Source: Toxorhynchites rutilus septentrionalis
Taxonomy: Eukaryota; Arthropoda; Insecta; Diptera; Culicidae
DNA length: 64,000 bases
NCBI RefSeq assembly: GCF_029784135.1
Contig: NC_073746.1
Location: 7,642,380 to 7,706,379 of the forward strand
Direction: 5' to 3'
Below are positions 20,924 to 33,316 of the stretch, in pieces (within the stretch, counting starts at the first letter, position 1; each line of letters opens with the position of its first letter). Below the pieces are notes generated by a model. The model ran no database searches. It was not told where the DNA came from and saw only the letters and a program-made list of their open reading frames with translations. The position numbers were made by a program, and so were the translations under genes.

Positions 20924-22033
20924 GGTGTCTAAATTCTTGTCGCATTGCCATGTGCGATAGAATTTCCTAGAACATTTGGAACCAATTCAGCTTTCTAATG
21001 CTGTCACACGAAATCATGTATCAGTAGAAGCGATTATGTCATTTGTCGCAAAAGATTAGTGTAGGATGGAGTTTGCTCGTTTTCGTACGGTTTTCCCAGG
21101 ATTTTTGGTAGCGGTTTTGTCCCATTCGGAAGCACAAAAAAAACCGACTGCTGGTTTACATTTCACAAAATTTGGCGCCTACCGGCATCTTGTTTACAAT
21201 CATTATGTTCTCCATCTGTTCGTTATATATTCTGATTTTGAAAGACATGAAAGTTAGCAAGTATGTGTCTTATTCTTTAGTAACTAAATTTTTTCCAAGA
21301 ATTTGGAACCATTTTGAATTTTTGACATAGAAAACCACAAGAATTTAAATTTTGTTCACTTTCTGATATACGAATTTTATTTTATTCCCTGAACGCGTAG
21401 AATATATGAAAAATTAATGTTGCATCCCGCACCAATAAACTACGGAGTGCGTTGACCAAAGTTTGCAATGAACTGTCTGAGCTCTCAGAATAGACTACAT
21501 ATGCTGCACATCAGTTGCAGTGAACTTGTTCGTCGTTATCAGAACAGCTGAGACCAAGACCCGTGCCGATAATTGCTACTTCCGATCGTTGTTCCCATTT
21601 TTCAGCAATCAGACAACCGTCCTTGATTTTGGACTGATTTCCGACGAAGTGTAGCCAAAACGAAAAACCATTTTTCTACATATTTCGGAATTCCACGAAC
21701 GTCATCAATACGTGGAAAGCATTTGATTCTCAGCTCGCAATTGATTACTAAGAACTCAATGCCGACTTCCTCCATCAACACAGAATCAATTGATTCACTA
21801 CCACTGTAACTATCTCCGTTGTGGTCATTCACGTTGAATTACAAGGAAACATTTTCCCGAGTAGTAGACGATGTTCGAAATGTTTGAAGCAATAATCTAC
21901 AACTATTTATTGAATGAAATTTGATTATGTATGGAAAATATTGCATGACTTTAGGATATATTCCTTAAAATGCAATCCAACTTGACTGAGTATTTGCATT
22001 TTTTTTTAATTAATAAACAGATTTCCAACTGTG
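20924..22033. other. Unassigned sequence
   Basis: No supported gene. Confidence 0.5.
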
Positions 22034-22403
22034 GACACTTTTGTTTTTTTTTTATTTAAATCGTTTATTTTTACAGGCTCAGTTACATAGGTTTAAAGGA
22101 GCCGAACTCCTTACTGTATTGTTACTAGTATATATACATTTTTCCTTAATTCTAATGTTAATAATATAGGAAACCGATTACTCGCGGTGAACTCGAGTTT
22201 AGAAGGGTGACATATTTTCTTCAGGAAAAGGAGGGGATATGAGGATATGTTGACAATGATCACACTCACACTCTCAATCACACTCATCACACTCAATTCT
22301 TAAACCTATCTTATATCTAATATGTATTTACATTTCATCTTATTCTTAAGAAGGGATCCGATCTCTCACAAAGGAAAAGGAAAAACTAAGGGTATAAGGA
22401 CAA

Positions 22404-25400
22404 TCACACACGAAGGTCGATAGCTTTAAGGAATACATATATTTGGGACATGTAATCAAGGTCTAACCGAGCCAACACGTCTCTCACCGGCCCCATGGGC
22501 TGCCTTCCTCGGGCCCGAAGGGTGACTACTAAATTCGATCTGGCGACAAGATACAGCTCGCACGACCAAACAACGTGCTCGATGTCGTGGTAACCTTGGC
22601 CACAAACACAAAGATTGTTGTCGGCAAGATTAATACGAAAGAGTAGCGCATCTAACGAACAGTGATTGGACATGAGTCGGGAGAAGGTGCGAATAAAGTC
22701 CCGACTCAAGTCCAGACCTTTGAACCATGGTTTGAGGCTAACCTTAGGGATAATCGAGTGGAGCCACCGGCCCAATTCATCTTCGTTCCATTTGCGTTGC
22801 CAGTTAACTATGGTATTTTTGCGGACTAAAGAATAAAATTCATTGAAGGCGATTTGACGCTGATAAATATCGCCTTCAATTGCACCTACCTTTGCTAATG
22901 AGTCAGCCCTCTCATTACCCGGAATTGAGCAATGTGAAGGGACCCAGACAAAGGTAATGACATAACAGCGTCTGGTTAAAGCACTCAAATTTTCTCGTAT
23001 TCTCTCAAGGAAGTACGGCGAGTGCTTTTCCGGCCTCACTGAACGGATAGCTTCGACAGAGCTAAGACTATCCGTTACAATGTAATAGTGTTCAACAGGT
23101 CGTGAGGCGACGCTGTCCAGCGCCCAGTGTATCGCTGCCAATTCAGCAATATACACTGAGCAAGGATTCTGAAGACTGTGTGAGGTGCTAAAAAATTCGT
23201 TGAACACTCCAAATCCTGTGGACTCATTCATAGAGGACCCATCAGTAAAGTACATATTATCACAATTGATATCCCCATACTTTGCATCGAAGATCGTTGG
23301 ATCGATCCTCGATCGAAGATAATCTGATGTTCCATGGATATCCTGCTTCATGGACAGATCAAAAGGCACAGAGGAATTGATGTAGTTAGGAAAACAAATA
23401 CGGTTGGGAATATACGGTTATTAGGATTAACCTGCATGGAGACGAATTCATGATATGAGCTCATGAATCCAGAATGAAAATTTAGCTCGATCAGCTGCTC
23501 AAAATTTCCGATCACCAATGGGTTCATAACCTTACACCGGATGAGGAACCCAAGAGATAATAAATTGAAGCGATCTTTTAGTGGGATTAGGCCTGCCAAA
23601 ACCTCGAGACTCATGGTATGCGTTGAGGGCATACATCCCAACGCAATACGGAGACAAAGATACTGAATTCGTTCGAGTTTAATAAAGTGTGTTTTGGCAG
23701 CTGATTGAAAACAGAAGCTGCCATACTCCATCACTGAGAGAATAGTTGTTCGATACAACATAATAAGATCTTCGGGATGGGCTCCCCACCAGGTGCCGGT
23801 AATTGTACGGAGAAAGTTTATTCTTTGTTGACATTTTTTACTCAGATACCTAATATGGGCCCCCAAGTACATTTGGAGTCGAACCAGACCCCAAGATACT
23901 TGAATGACATAGCATGAGTGATCGGTTTACCCAAAAGTTGAAGCTTTGGTTTTGCTGGTCTATGCTTCCTAGAAAAAACCATCATCTCTGTTTTCTCCGT
24001 GGAGAATTCGATCCCTAGACCAATGGCCCAGGCTGAAAAATTGTTCAAAGTATCTTGTAAGGGTCCTTGCAGGTCGGATTCGTTTGATCCTACGACAGAC
24101 ACCACTCCATCATCTGCAAGTTGTCTTAGGCTGCAATTTTGTGTAAGGCAATTGTCAATGTTGCTTACGTAGAAGTTGTACAAAAGGGGGCTTAAACATG
24201 AGCCTTGGGGGAGTCCCATGTAAGAGACCCGACTTACTGCCGAATCTCCGTGAGAAAAGTTCAAATGTTTCTCACAAAGCAAGTTATATAACATATTATT
24301 CAATAGAGGCGGCAGACCCCGAGATTGTAATTTGTCTGACAAAACCTCTATTGAAACAGAATCAAAGGCCCCCTTTATGTCCAAGAATACTGAAGCCATT
24401 TGTTTTTTTTCGGCGTAAGCCATTTGAATTTCTGAAGAAAGCAACGCAAGACAATCATTCGTCCCCTTGCCCCTGCGGAACCCATATTGTGTATCTGAGA
24501 GTAGGCCATTCGTTTCAACCCATCGATCAAGGCGAAACAAGATCATTTTCTCCAACAATTTCCGTATACAAGACAGCATTGCTATTGGGCGGTACGAATT
24601 GAAGTCGGACGCGGGTTTTCCGGGTTTTTGAATAGCTATAATTCGCACTTGTCTCCAATCCTCTGGAACAATATTATGCTCCAGAAACCGATTGAATAAG
24701 TTCAACAAGCGATGTTTCGCCACATCAGGGAGATTTTTCAGCAAGTTGAACTTAATTCTATCCGATCCCGGAGCAGAATTGTTACATGAAAGGAGAGCAA
24801 GAGAGAATTCTACCATCGAAAACTCGGAATCAAGATCGCACCTATCTTGTGGTATATCTCGAATAATTCTTTGCACTGGAGCGGAATCGGGACAAACCTT
24901 TCGTGCAAAATTAAAAATCCATCGATGTGAATATTCCTCGCTTTCATTGGATGAAGAGCGATTTCTCATGTTTCGAGCCACTTTCCATAATTTTTTCATT
25001 GACGTTTCTCGTGATAAACCTCCCACGAAATTTCGCCAATAAGCACGTTTTTTCCCTTTGATCAAGTTTTTAAATTGATTTTCAAGGTCCAAATACGTTT
25101 GAAAATTCTCAATGGTTCCACGTTTTCGAAAAGCTTTAAATGCGTTCGATTTATCCTGATAAAGCTTGGAACATTGGCTATCCCACCATGGATTGGGAAG
25201 CCTTCGACGAATAGTGGAGCCTGGGATGGATTTCGTTTGAGCGCGAACCGCGCTGTTATAGATCAAACGAGAAATGAAGTTATACTCCTCCAATGGAGGC
25301 AAACCATCTCTGGAATTGATGGCTAGAGCAATCGCGTCCGCATATTTTTTCCAGTCAATGTGTCTTGTGAGGTCATATGCCATGTTTATAGATTCAGAAG

Positions 25401-26088
25401 AATTCGACCTAATGGTGATGGAAATTTTGATTGGCAAGTGATCACTACCGTTGGGGTCCTGGATTACATTCCACTTGCAATCTAACGATAGTGAATTCGA
25501 GCAAAGCGAGAGGTCAAGAGCACTTGGGTTAGCAGGAGGTTTAGGTACACGTGTTGTTTCCCCAGTATTCAAAACGGTCATATTGAAGCTGTTACAAAGG
25601 TCATATATCAACGATGAACGATTGTCGTCGTACTGTTCCCCCCAGGCAGTTCCGTGAGAGTTGAAGTCTCCCAAGATCAATCGTGGCTCAGGAAGGAGTG
25701 AGCACATGTCAACAAGTTGCTTGCGGCTAACCGCAGCTCTCGGAGGCCAATACAAACTGACAATACAGAGGTCTTTGCCTCTGATGTTTGCATGACAAGC
25801 AACAGCTTCGATCCCTCCAATAGGTGGAAGGTCAATTCTAAAAAATGGGTGGCACTTATTAATCCCCAATAGTACCCCTCCGTATCTGTCATCGCGGTCC
25901 AAGCGTATTATATTAAAATCGTGGAAAGAGAGATCATTTTGAGAAGAGAGCCAGGTTTCGGATAGAGCAAAAACATCACAATTGAGTTTATGAATTAGAA
26001 ATTTGAATGTATCCAATTTAGGCATAAGACTACGACAATTCCACTGTAAAACAGTGATATCTCCGACCTCTCTATTTAAATTAAACAT
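22404..26088 (-). pseudogene. LINE ORF2: endonuclease, reverse transcriptase, RNase H; two frameshifts
   Basis: Starts at ATG 26088, overlapping the ORF1 stop by 8 nt. The endonuclease domain opens with LQWNCRSLMPKLDTFK and has SETWL, GDFNSHGTAWGE and SDHLPIKI. The reverse transcriptase has FLDIKGAFDS, GLPQGSCLSPLLYNFY and QLADDGVV as the catalytic box. A frameshift in a G-run near 23852 ends the first segment; the next ends near 23380 at a second frameshift. The last segment is RNase H (YFTDGSS, ELAAIHWALD, VTDSLSS, NERADSLAK) plus a C-terminal Cys/His motif (CVCGQGYHDIEHVVWSC). The intact protein would nick DNA and prime reverse transcription at the nick. Confidence 0.9.
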
Positions 26089-27655
26089 CAAGAGAGATAA
26101 TCATTGCAAGGAGGGGCCATGTTTGCATCAATTGCTGCAAAATTGTCTTTAGTACTGGAAGCATTGCGGTGACAATGTTTCTGATGGAGTCGGAAACATT
26201 AAAACACGTGAAGATTTGATCCACAAGGTCAGACAACTTTATAAATCCCGATTGGGAAGTTGAACTTGACGGAAAAACAGGGACAGTTGGGGTTTTTGAT
26301 GTCCCCTCGAGTGCTGGGTCGATCGAAGGTGAACTATTACCACGGAGGCCAGGAGGGACCTGATTTTGCTTATCCGCTGCACTCGATTTTTTGGGCAAGC
26401 TAACAGGGGGTATCACCGGAGGGACTTGTCCTTGAACTTTGGGAGTGGTCACATTTTTGCGCCGGGGATTCCCTTGAGAAATAAACGGCGTGCCCCCGTT
26501 AGCTGTATCCGCTTCCATTTCGTCAACTGGCAACGTAGCGAAGACATTGTGTGTATTGATTGGTTGTTGTTCTTGAGCCAGTGGAGAAGCGCCCTTCAAA
26601 ATTTCTGCGAAAGTGCGTTTAGAGCGTTCCCTCAAAGAGCGCTTCTGTTTCTCTCAGCGAGCCTTGTATGTTTCACAAGCTGAGAGCACGTGTGGGGATC
26701 CCCCGCAATATGGACACTTATGCTCAGTCGCACTGCAGGATTTCCCCTCATGTTGTTCTCCGCAAGTGGCACATCGTTCCTTATTGGCACAATAAGCAGC
26801 CGTGTGACCAACTGACTTGCACTTTAGACAAGTCATTGGCTTTGGAATAAAAAGTCGCACGGCTAACCTCAATTTATCCACCATCACGTAGTCAAGGAGA
26901 GCTGAACCAGCGAAGGTGACTCGAAACGAGTTGGACGGCGTAAATTTCTTTTCTTCTCCTTCATGGGAGACTGTTCCGAGCTGGCGGCAACCCAAGATCT
27001 TAACAGTCGTCGAGGGCAGTTTTTTAAAACGGCCGGTACCTTCACTCGTAATGTATTCGCACGTCAAGCCCGTTTCGGTTATCACACCCTCAATTTCGAC
27101 TATGTGAGAGGGAATGTAGACCCGATACTCAATTGTAAAATGCTGATCGACAACAATCTTGTTTGCGTCTTTTCGATCATTCACGACAACTCGCAATTTG
27201 TTTGGTCTAACCTTCTAAATTTCCGAAACGGAGGTATACCTTGCCAGATCTTTCGCGATCTGCATGACTCTCAACGCCTTTCCATTTGGCTTAGGCCTGA
27301 AGAAAACAACCCAGGGACCAGTTCCGGGCGCATCTTCTGGATAGACCTTCACACGGGGAGTGGGAATAACAGGGGGGGGGGAAGGCGAGGACGGGGATTG
27401 AGAGTGGGAAGGCGAAGGTTGAGAAGGAGCGGGAAGAACAGAGGGAGAAGACGAGGTTGAAGGTAGAGTGGGATCGTTAAGGGCAGATGGGAGATTTGCT
27501 AGTTTTTTGGAGGGAGGCTTGGTAGGGTTAGCTGACTCGTCCCCAGAAGAAGTATCTTCCGTATTTGGAACACGTTTGAGTGACTTTTTTTTATCCGTTA
27601 GGAGGGAACTAGAGTCAGAGACCTCCATATCCGAAGGTCCCCCACTCTCTGCCAT
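26081..27655 (-). pseudogene. LINE ORF1 with CCHC zinc knuckles; two in-frame stops
   Basis: One continuous frame from ATG 27655 to TAA 26081-26083, 524 codons before the terminator, interrupted by TAG at 27215-27217 and TGA at 26654-26656. The N-terminus is disordered and rich in Ser and Pro. A middle RNA-binding-like domain follows (from about VKVYPEDAPGTGPWVVFFRP). Three zinc knuckles come next (CLKCKSVGHTAAYC, CATCGEQHEGKSC, CPYCGGSPHVLSAC), then a Pro/Ser-rich tail. The protein coats the LINE RNA. Because the frame is otherwise intact, the damage looks recent. Confidence 0.88.
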
Positions 27656-28157
27656 TTTAAATTTTCACTTATATTCTAAGTATTTTTTTAAACAATATTT
27701 CACAATAAAATAATTCACAAAAACAAAAAAAAAAAAAAACTTATAATTATTAAATATTTTCTCTCAGTATATTTAATGTTATTCACCTATGAACGCACTC
27801 CAGTGCAGATGAACGGGAGCGTGCTGAAAGCTCGTTGGTGGTGGGAATGTGCCTACGACACCACTACACACAGTCGTCGGTGAAAGCTTGCCCGCACTGT
27901 CACTGTTGGCACGATGACTCGGCGAAATCTCCAATGTCGGCGAAGCAGCGACAAAACAAAAACCAATGTTTGGCTTTCCGAGGATGAAAGCCTCTATCCA
28001 CTTGCAGGCAGGGCACTTCACTTACTATCCAGATAGCGAAATGAACTCTTCAGCGGCAAAAAAACAACAATCACGCGGTAACCGATAACGGAACTTGGAC
28101 GCGACTTTCCTTCGTCTGGTTACTTCGGGCAATCGGCGAAGAATGACACTTTTGTTT

Positions 28158-28370
28158 AGCTGCTTCCAAAATGTTGTACTGGAACTCTTCTAGTTTATTT
28201 GCCATTGAAATTCGTCGCCTCAATGTAGCATCACTTGCGTGATTTTTATATGTATTTAGTTGACATTGCTGTGCCAAATAGCACGTCTTAAATGTACTTT
28301 AAGAGGCAACCTCTAGAATACGCGTGATCCACAGTGTAAGTTGGAGAAAAATTCTTTGATGAAGCGACCA
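28158..28370 (-). mobile_element. Degenerate SINE, second copy, cut by the LINE
   Basis: The reverse complement contains ATCACGCGTATTCTAGAG..., TATTTGGCA and a CTACATTGAGGCG block that align with the body of the SINE at 7893-8167. The tRNA-like head is not recognisable. The LINE lies directly at its 3' side. Confidence 0.6.
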
Positions 28371-29188
28371 GTTCCTGTCAATATCGATCTCTTACATCAT
28401 TCATAGATAACAAGAATCTATTTCATACAATCACAGATTGCTTTTTTAAACAAGAAGACATTATTTCTAGTGAATAACGAACGCTTTGCGTGTTCACGAT
28501 GTGTGTTTATCGTAAAATCTTTTGATCGCACGGATAACACATTCGCAACAACATCTAGTGATATAATCGTGATACACATCTGTCCGCAGTTACCTGTATT
28601 ATGACTACTCAAAAAGCAACATCCGAGCATTTCATTAGCCGACTTACACACACACACACTGTAAACAATAACGTTCCTTTGAGAATATCACGCAAAACTA
28701 ATTATTCTCGACTAATATTTTGGTTTCACCTGTTTTGATGTTACGGTTACAGTAACGAACCTCATGAGTTATATAATAAAAAAAAACCAAAAAATGATAA
28801 CAGGATTACAACTCGTTGATTAATATGAAATTAGCTGTGGACAGAGTTTTCGAAATATTGTGTACATTGAAAATAAACTGTGAATGTATTGAATCAATAG
28901 CTCGAACGAGTAGTTTCGGAGAAAACTCTGAAGTTTTTCTAATGGGAAAAACTTCACATGTGAAATTGTGAACAAACATTTTATTAGGCTACTGTGCCAG
29001 TGACCAGGTAAGGGGATCATATTCCAAACAAGTTGATTCGAAAATTGTGCATCCGAGTATGCAATAGCATTTCGGTACAATTTTGCCGAACTAACGAAAG
29101 GATTAGTTTCATGTTGCTTGAATGAAACAATTGTACATTTTCCTCCAGAAATATGTGGACGGTTTCTAATGCTGCCATGGTTCGATCT
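28371..29188. other. Unassigned sequence
   Basis: No supported gene. Confidence 0.5.
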
Positions 29189-29721
29189 AGAGTCCCCGCA
29201 CACTACCGACTTTTTTTCAGCCGATAGTTTGGTCGGGTTGGGTTGATAGTGCGCACACCGAGCCAACCAAACAGTCGGGTTGGTAAAGAGTGCGCACACT
29301 TGCCAATTGTCGGCCGAATATTCTCGAAAGACTGTATTTAGTTTGTGTTTGACAACGGAGAAGAGTACGGTGAAGGAAATTAAAAAAGAGATTCAGAGAG
29401 CATTGGGTGCGTCCCATTCTCAGTGATTCGCACGGCACGTATGTCGGATGCCGAAATTGAGAGCGAATTGAGAGCAAATTGAGAGCGAATTGAACTATCG
29501 TCCGATATACAATCGTCGTGTGTGCGTAGATCGATGCTAGCCAGTACTGATTAAACGGACGGCCGATAGTTGACCGACCGAATAGTTTGAATGCAATCGG
29601 GAACTTTTTTATCGGCCGGTACTGAATCGGTGTAGTGTGCGCATATGCATATCGCTCCATACTAATTAAGTCGACCGAACAATCTATCGGCCGACAAAAG
29701 TCTGCAGTCTGCGGGGGCTCT
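29189..29721. mobile_element. Inverted-repeat element (AGAGYCCCCGCA ends)
   Basis: About 533 bp with imperfect ~38-bp inverted ends: AGAGTCCCCGCACACTACCG on the left, and AGAGCCCCCGCAGACTGCAG from the right reverse complement, both running on to GCCGATAG. GAGAGCGAATT-type words repeat three times at 29457-29491. No transposase frame and no clear target duplication. Confidence 0.7.
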
Positions 29722-30011
29722 TATTGTTGGCGTGTCGAACGGGTAGTCTATCGTTTTTTTGGTTCTGATTTGAGAAAAATATATTGAAACGCATCGAACT
29801 AAACTGTTAACTGTAAACAGATGCTTCAATCGTAAGTTTCACTTCTCATCCACCAAATGATATCTCCCTGTTCGTTTGAAGACGCTACATGGATGATTTA
29901 ATTAAACAGATTTGCCTTTTTTGTTTGAAATTATCGTCACAAAACATTCACCACCGAAAAAGGAGAAATTCTCAAACATTTCAGAACAGTCTTACTTAGA
30001 CTTAGACTTAC
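29722..30011. other. Unassigned sequence
   Basis: Nothing recognised. Confidence 0.5.
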
Positions 30012-30993
30012 TAGGGTAACACGGGGTGATTTGGACCACCCCTTTATCTCAAAAACTACGGCTAAACTTGGATTTTCTATAATGTCATTTCCTTCTATTG
30101 TTGAACCATATGTACCTAAAGTAAAAAAACTTTGGTAAAACTTCACAAGTAGAGGGAAACGGTAGCAAAAATACAGCAAGTATTTTGAGCGTCAAAAATG
30201 TGAGTTTTCCGATCGTGGTTTCAAGGTTTTTCCAGGTGATTAAGCAAACTTTTCGTGTATTGTGCAGTACAGTTCTGTTCACCTACAGAAGAGGAACAAT
30301 TTGATGCAGCGAAACTGTAAGTTTGATAACAATAAATGAAATTAACTACATTTTAATTTTTGCGTGTTGTGTGGGGTGACATGGACACGATTTTGTGAGG
30401 TGAATTGGTCCTACAGGTTTGAGGCTTTTCTTTGGTCTAATTGATCCCAGATGCCGCTGAATTACAAAAAGAGGATGGACAGACAACATTGGAAGAAGGA
30501 GGAGCTTGAAAGAGCAACGCAGACCATCGAGAACTGATATTCTTTGACCAAGCATCAAAAGTGTTTGAAAATCTCAACCAACAGTGAAAAGATTCATGCA
30601 GAATTCGAGATGGTGTCAATCCAACTTTTCTCGTCTGGAATCTGGTCAAGACACCTGGTATCGATCCCAAAACATTGTTACTGATTGTAACATTATCCCA
30701 AAATACTTTATATAAACATAAGTATATTTTTTTCGATGAAACACACACTGGACCAAATCACCCCACAGATGGTCCAAATCACCCCGCATCAAATTTTAAT
30801 GTCTAAAAATCATCTCTTTTATTTTAGGATATATTTGGTAGTTCAAAGCTTGATATTATGATTAAACATTATTGATTGAGAGAAAACAACTGTAGCTTAG
30901 AATACAATGTGACATTTTTTATTTAGACCGTTAGAGGTTTGGAAATATTAGGCGATTTGCTTAGGGGGCCCTAATTCCCCCCTTTTCCCCTAC
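30012..30993. mobile_element. ~1-kb inverted-repeat element, copy 2
   Basis: Starts TAGGGTAACACGGGGTGATTT and ends CCCCCCTTTTCCCCTA. Same orientation as copy 1. The block at 30434-30765 is apparently identical to 20369-20700, while the flanking thirds differ at scattered sites. Confidence 0.7.
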
Positions 30994-32220
30994 TGATGTA
31001 AAAAGAACAAAGCGTACATATTACAAAAGAGGCAAACATTTAATGGACAACTGAACTCTTCCGTAATTTTTGAAATTCACACTCTATTTATTGAAATTAC
31101 AACTTTATATATAATCCACAAACTATTAATTTTACATTTAATCTAACAAGTTAATAAGTAACTGTGGATATTGATAGTTTTTTACTTGATTTAGCTGGTT
31201 CTTTCAACGCAGCTTGGGTCGCCTGTTGAGGGATCTCTGGGGAAACTTCGAACAATAACTCGATACACGGAACACGGAACAAAATAGTGGAAAAGCACAA
31301 TTACAACACTTTTTATCGTCGGCGGAAAACAAGACTAGCTACGTAAAACCTAACAAACAAAGGACACCGCGGTTTGGATGGCCACACAATTCACGCTTAA
31401 GAAATAAATTGATTTTTATACAAATATTTTTTTTGTTTTATTACAAATTTTGGTTTTTTTTATGGCTCGAGCTCACCGGTTTCGTTGCGGCCGTTCACTG
31501 CGTTGGTCGACTTCCGGTTCTTCTTCGAGGGCTGGAACAGGCGATGGCGGGAACGGGACGGCTTCGGCAGGACTCAGGGACGGTCACACGACGATGGGGG
31601 ATCAAACTTATTTCTCACGTCGCACGGCCGGATGTGACGATGGCCGGCGACACTAGTCGGTCAGAGAGTTGAGACGGCTTGTAATTTTTTCACACACGGT
31701 TCCGGAACCACTTTTTAAGAGCCTAGCAAAATTGCTATGCTAGCTCACGAGCACGGATAACCGGATCCCTTTTAGGTGGCGGGATTCTTTTAAAGTTTCA
31801 GCAGCGATAACAACTGCGTCCGTGCTGTTCCAAATCTTCGCGAAGACTCCCGGATCCTCGCTAATTTCCTCCTCTCAACGCTTTTCTTTCCTTTTTAAAT
31901 TCTTTGCTCGTCTTTTGAAATTCTTTCAACCTATTGAAGCTCTCGACCCTATTCAGGTTCCCTGGTATTTTTCCACTAAGGGTCGTTTCCAATTCATACA
32001 CCGAGCCGTCCCCCTTTCGATGCGATGACAGAGAAGGCGTCGACTACTCTGACAATACAAACACAACTTAATACTATTGGTTTCGGTTGGTGTCACGACT
32101 AATAAATAAACATTTAAGGCAGCATGCTATACCTGGACAATTAAACCTAGCACTTGCTTTCCGCATATAAATGAATAAATAAACAATGAACTGAATAAAC
32201 CAAACACGCAATTGTAAATA
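30994..32220. other. Unassigned block with a GC-rich part; possible LTR/leader fragment
   Basis: 31440-32060 is much richer in GC than its surroundings. On the minus strand 31030-31330 contains TTATATATAAAG followed by AATAAATAGAG, an LTR-like promoter/poly(A) layout. 31760-31790 shares AGGTGGCGGGATT with the leader of gypsy element B. No frame of a known protein, so this stays a guess. Confidence 0.3.
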
Positions 32221-32265
32221 AACTTTGAATGTATAAATAAATAAATAATTGAATAAATAGATGAA

Positions 32266-32316
<51 letters not shown>

Positions 32317-32370
32317 ATAGATAACTAAATAAATAAGTAAATAAATATATAAATAAGTAAATAAATACAA
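32221..32370. repeat. (AAAT)n microsatellite
   Basis: AAAT/TAAA tetranucleotide repeats with a few point changes. They create a meaningless Tyr/Leu/Ile/Phe frame on the minus strand. Confidence 0.95.
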
Positions 32371-33316
32371 AAAAAACTAACTAACGAAAAAATAATCTAT
32401 TGTGAAACACCAACCTGGGGGTCTGCGATTAACTGTTTATTTGGTTTATTGCAATAATTGGACTCATACGTCATCTTTTCTACGACAGTTAATCACCGAC
32501 TCCCAATACTACTTTTTTTTTATTGTCATATGAGAAATAACATTAAGTCAAACACAAGATGTGGACATGAACTGTAAATTTCTCAAATGACAAGACAGCA
32601 CAAACAAATATTTTACAAAATGTATTCACAATGTTGCTGAGGTCCAAACAGACGGTTGGCCTTCCCACCAAATTTTGCATTGTAACCCAACGTTTGGTTA
32701 CAACATGAACTGTTTGGGGCTTCGAAAAGTTCTTTAATTTCTATATAGGGGGGTCAATCTACGAAATTGAAAATGAGGCATGTAACGATTCAGTAAGGAA
32801 TTCCAAACATATTACACAAAATCGTTTTTGCGATTTATTTTATGTTGTTTATCATTAGACAGGAAATTTATCCAGCATTTTCTTCTGCTTAATACGTGAA
32901 CAGTGAATATAGTGAAAAAAGTTTACAATTTGACGATTCAAATGGGTATGTTATTTTAATTCTAATAGCCACTCATTTTCCCCCACAACGCAACGAGCAA
33001 TCTTTTTGCCTACAATTTGGGCGTTAGCTTACAATGTGAGTAGATGCGTATTATGAGCTATTCTCCATTCGCCGATAATAGGCATTTATTAGTTGACAAA
33101 ATCAATGAAAAAATGATCGCGGAGATGATCTTGGATGGTTTTGCTCTATTCTCTCCAAAGATTTGATGAGATACTATGATATTTTATGATACTTTTTTAT
33201 CCATACTTTATTTCTGTGGTTATAGATTTATTAGACTTTGGTTTATATCTAACCTATTTAAACTTGTGTACAAAAATGCACTGAATAATAATGACTCCTT
33301 GTCCACTTCTGCATAA
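32371..33316. other. Unassigned sequence, contains repeat copy at 32735-32950
   Basis: 32735-32950 is the second, diverged copy of the repeat at 13100-13300. No gene seen. Confidence 0.5.

Larger units (their letters stand above)
22047..28144 (-). mobile_element. Full-length I-type LINE (non-LTR retrotransposon)
   Basis: About 6.1 kb on the minus strand, flanked by a perfect 13-bp target duplication GACACTTTTGTTT (22034-22046 and 28145-28157). The 3' end has AATAAA and a short poly(A); the 5' UTR is about 490 bp and GC-richer. Two frames follow: ORF1 with three CCHC zinc knuckles and ORF2 with apurinic-type endonuclease, reverse transcriptase and RNase H. The RNase H puts it in the I/Loner group rather than Jockey. 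It is dead: two in-frame stops in ORF1 and two frameshifts in ORF2. Confidence 0.92.

Noticed and set aside
26654..27196. LINE ORF1 as three separate small genes
   Set aside because: All pieces are in one frame; the apparent breaks are single stop codons and the apparent starts are TTG codons inside the protein.
27215..27655. Frameshift between the first two ORF1 pieces
   Set aside because: Codon positions show the same frame on both sides of the TAG.
29217..29660. 147-residue host protein
   Set aside because: The frame lies entirely within an inverted-repeat element and has no recognisable motif.
32074..32370. 98-residue Tyr/Leu/Ile/Phe-rich membrane protein
   Set aside because: It is a reading of the AAAT microsatellite.
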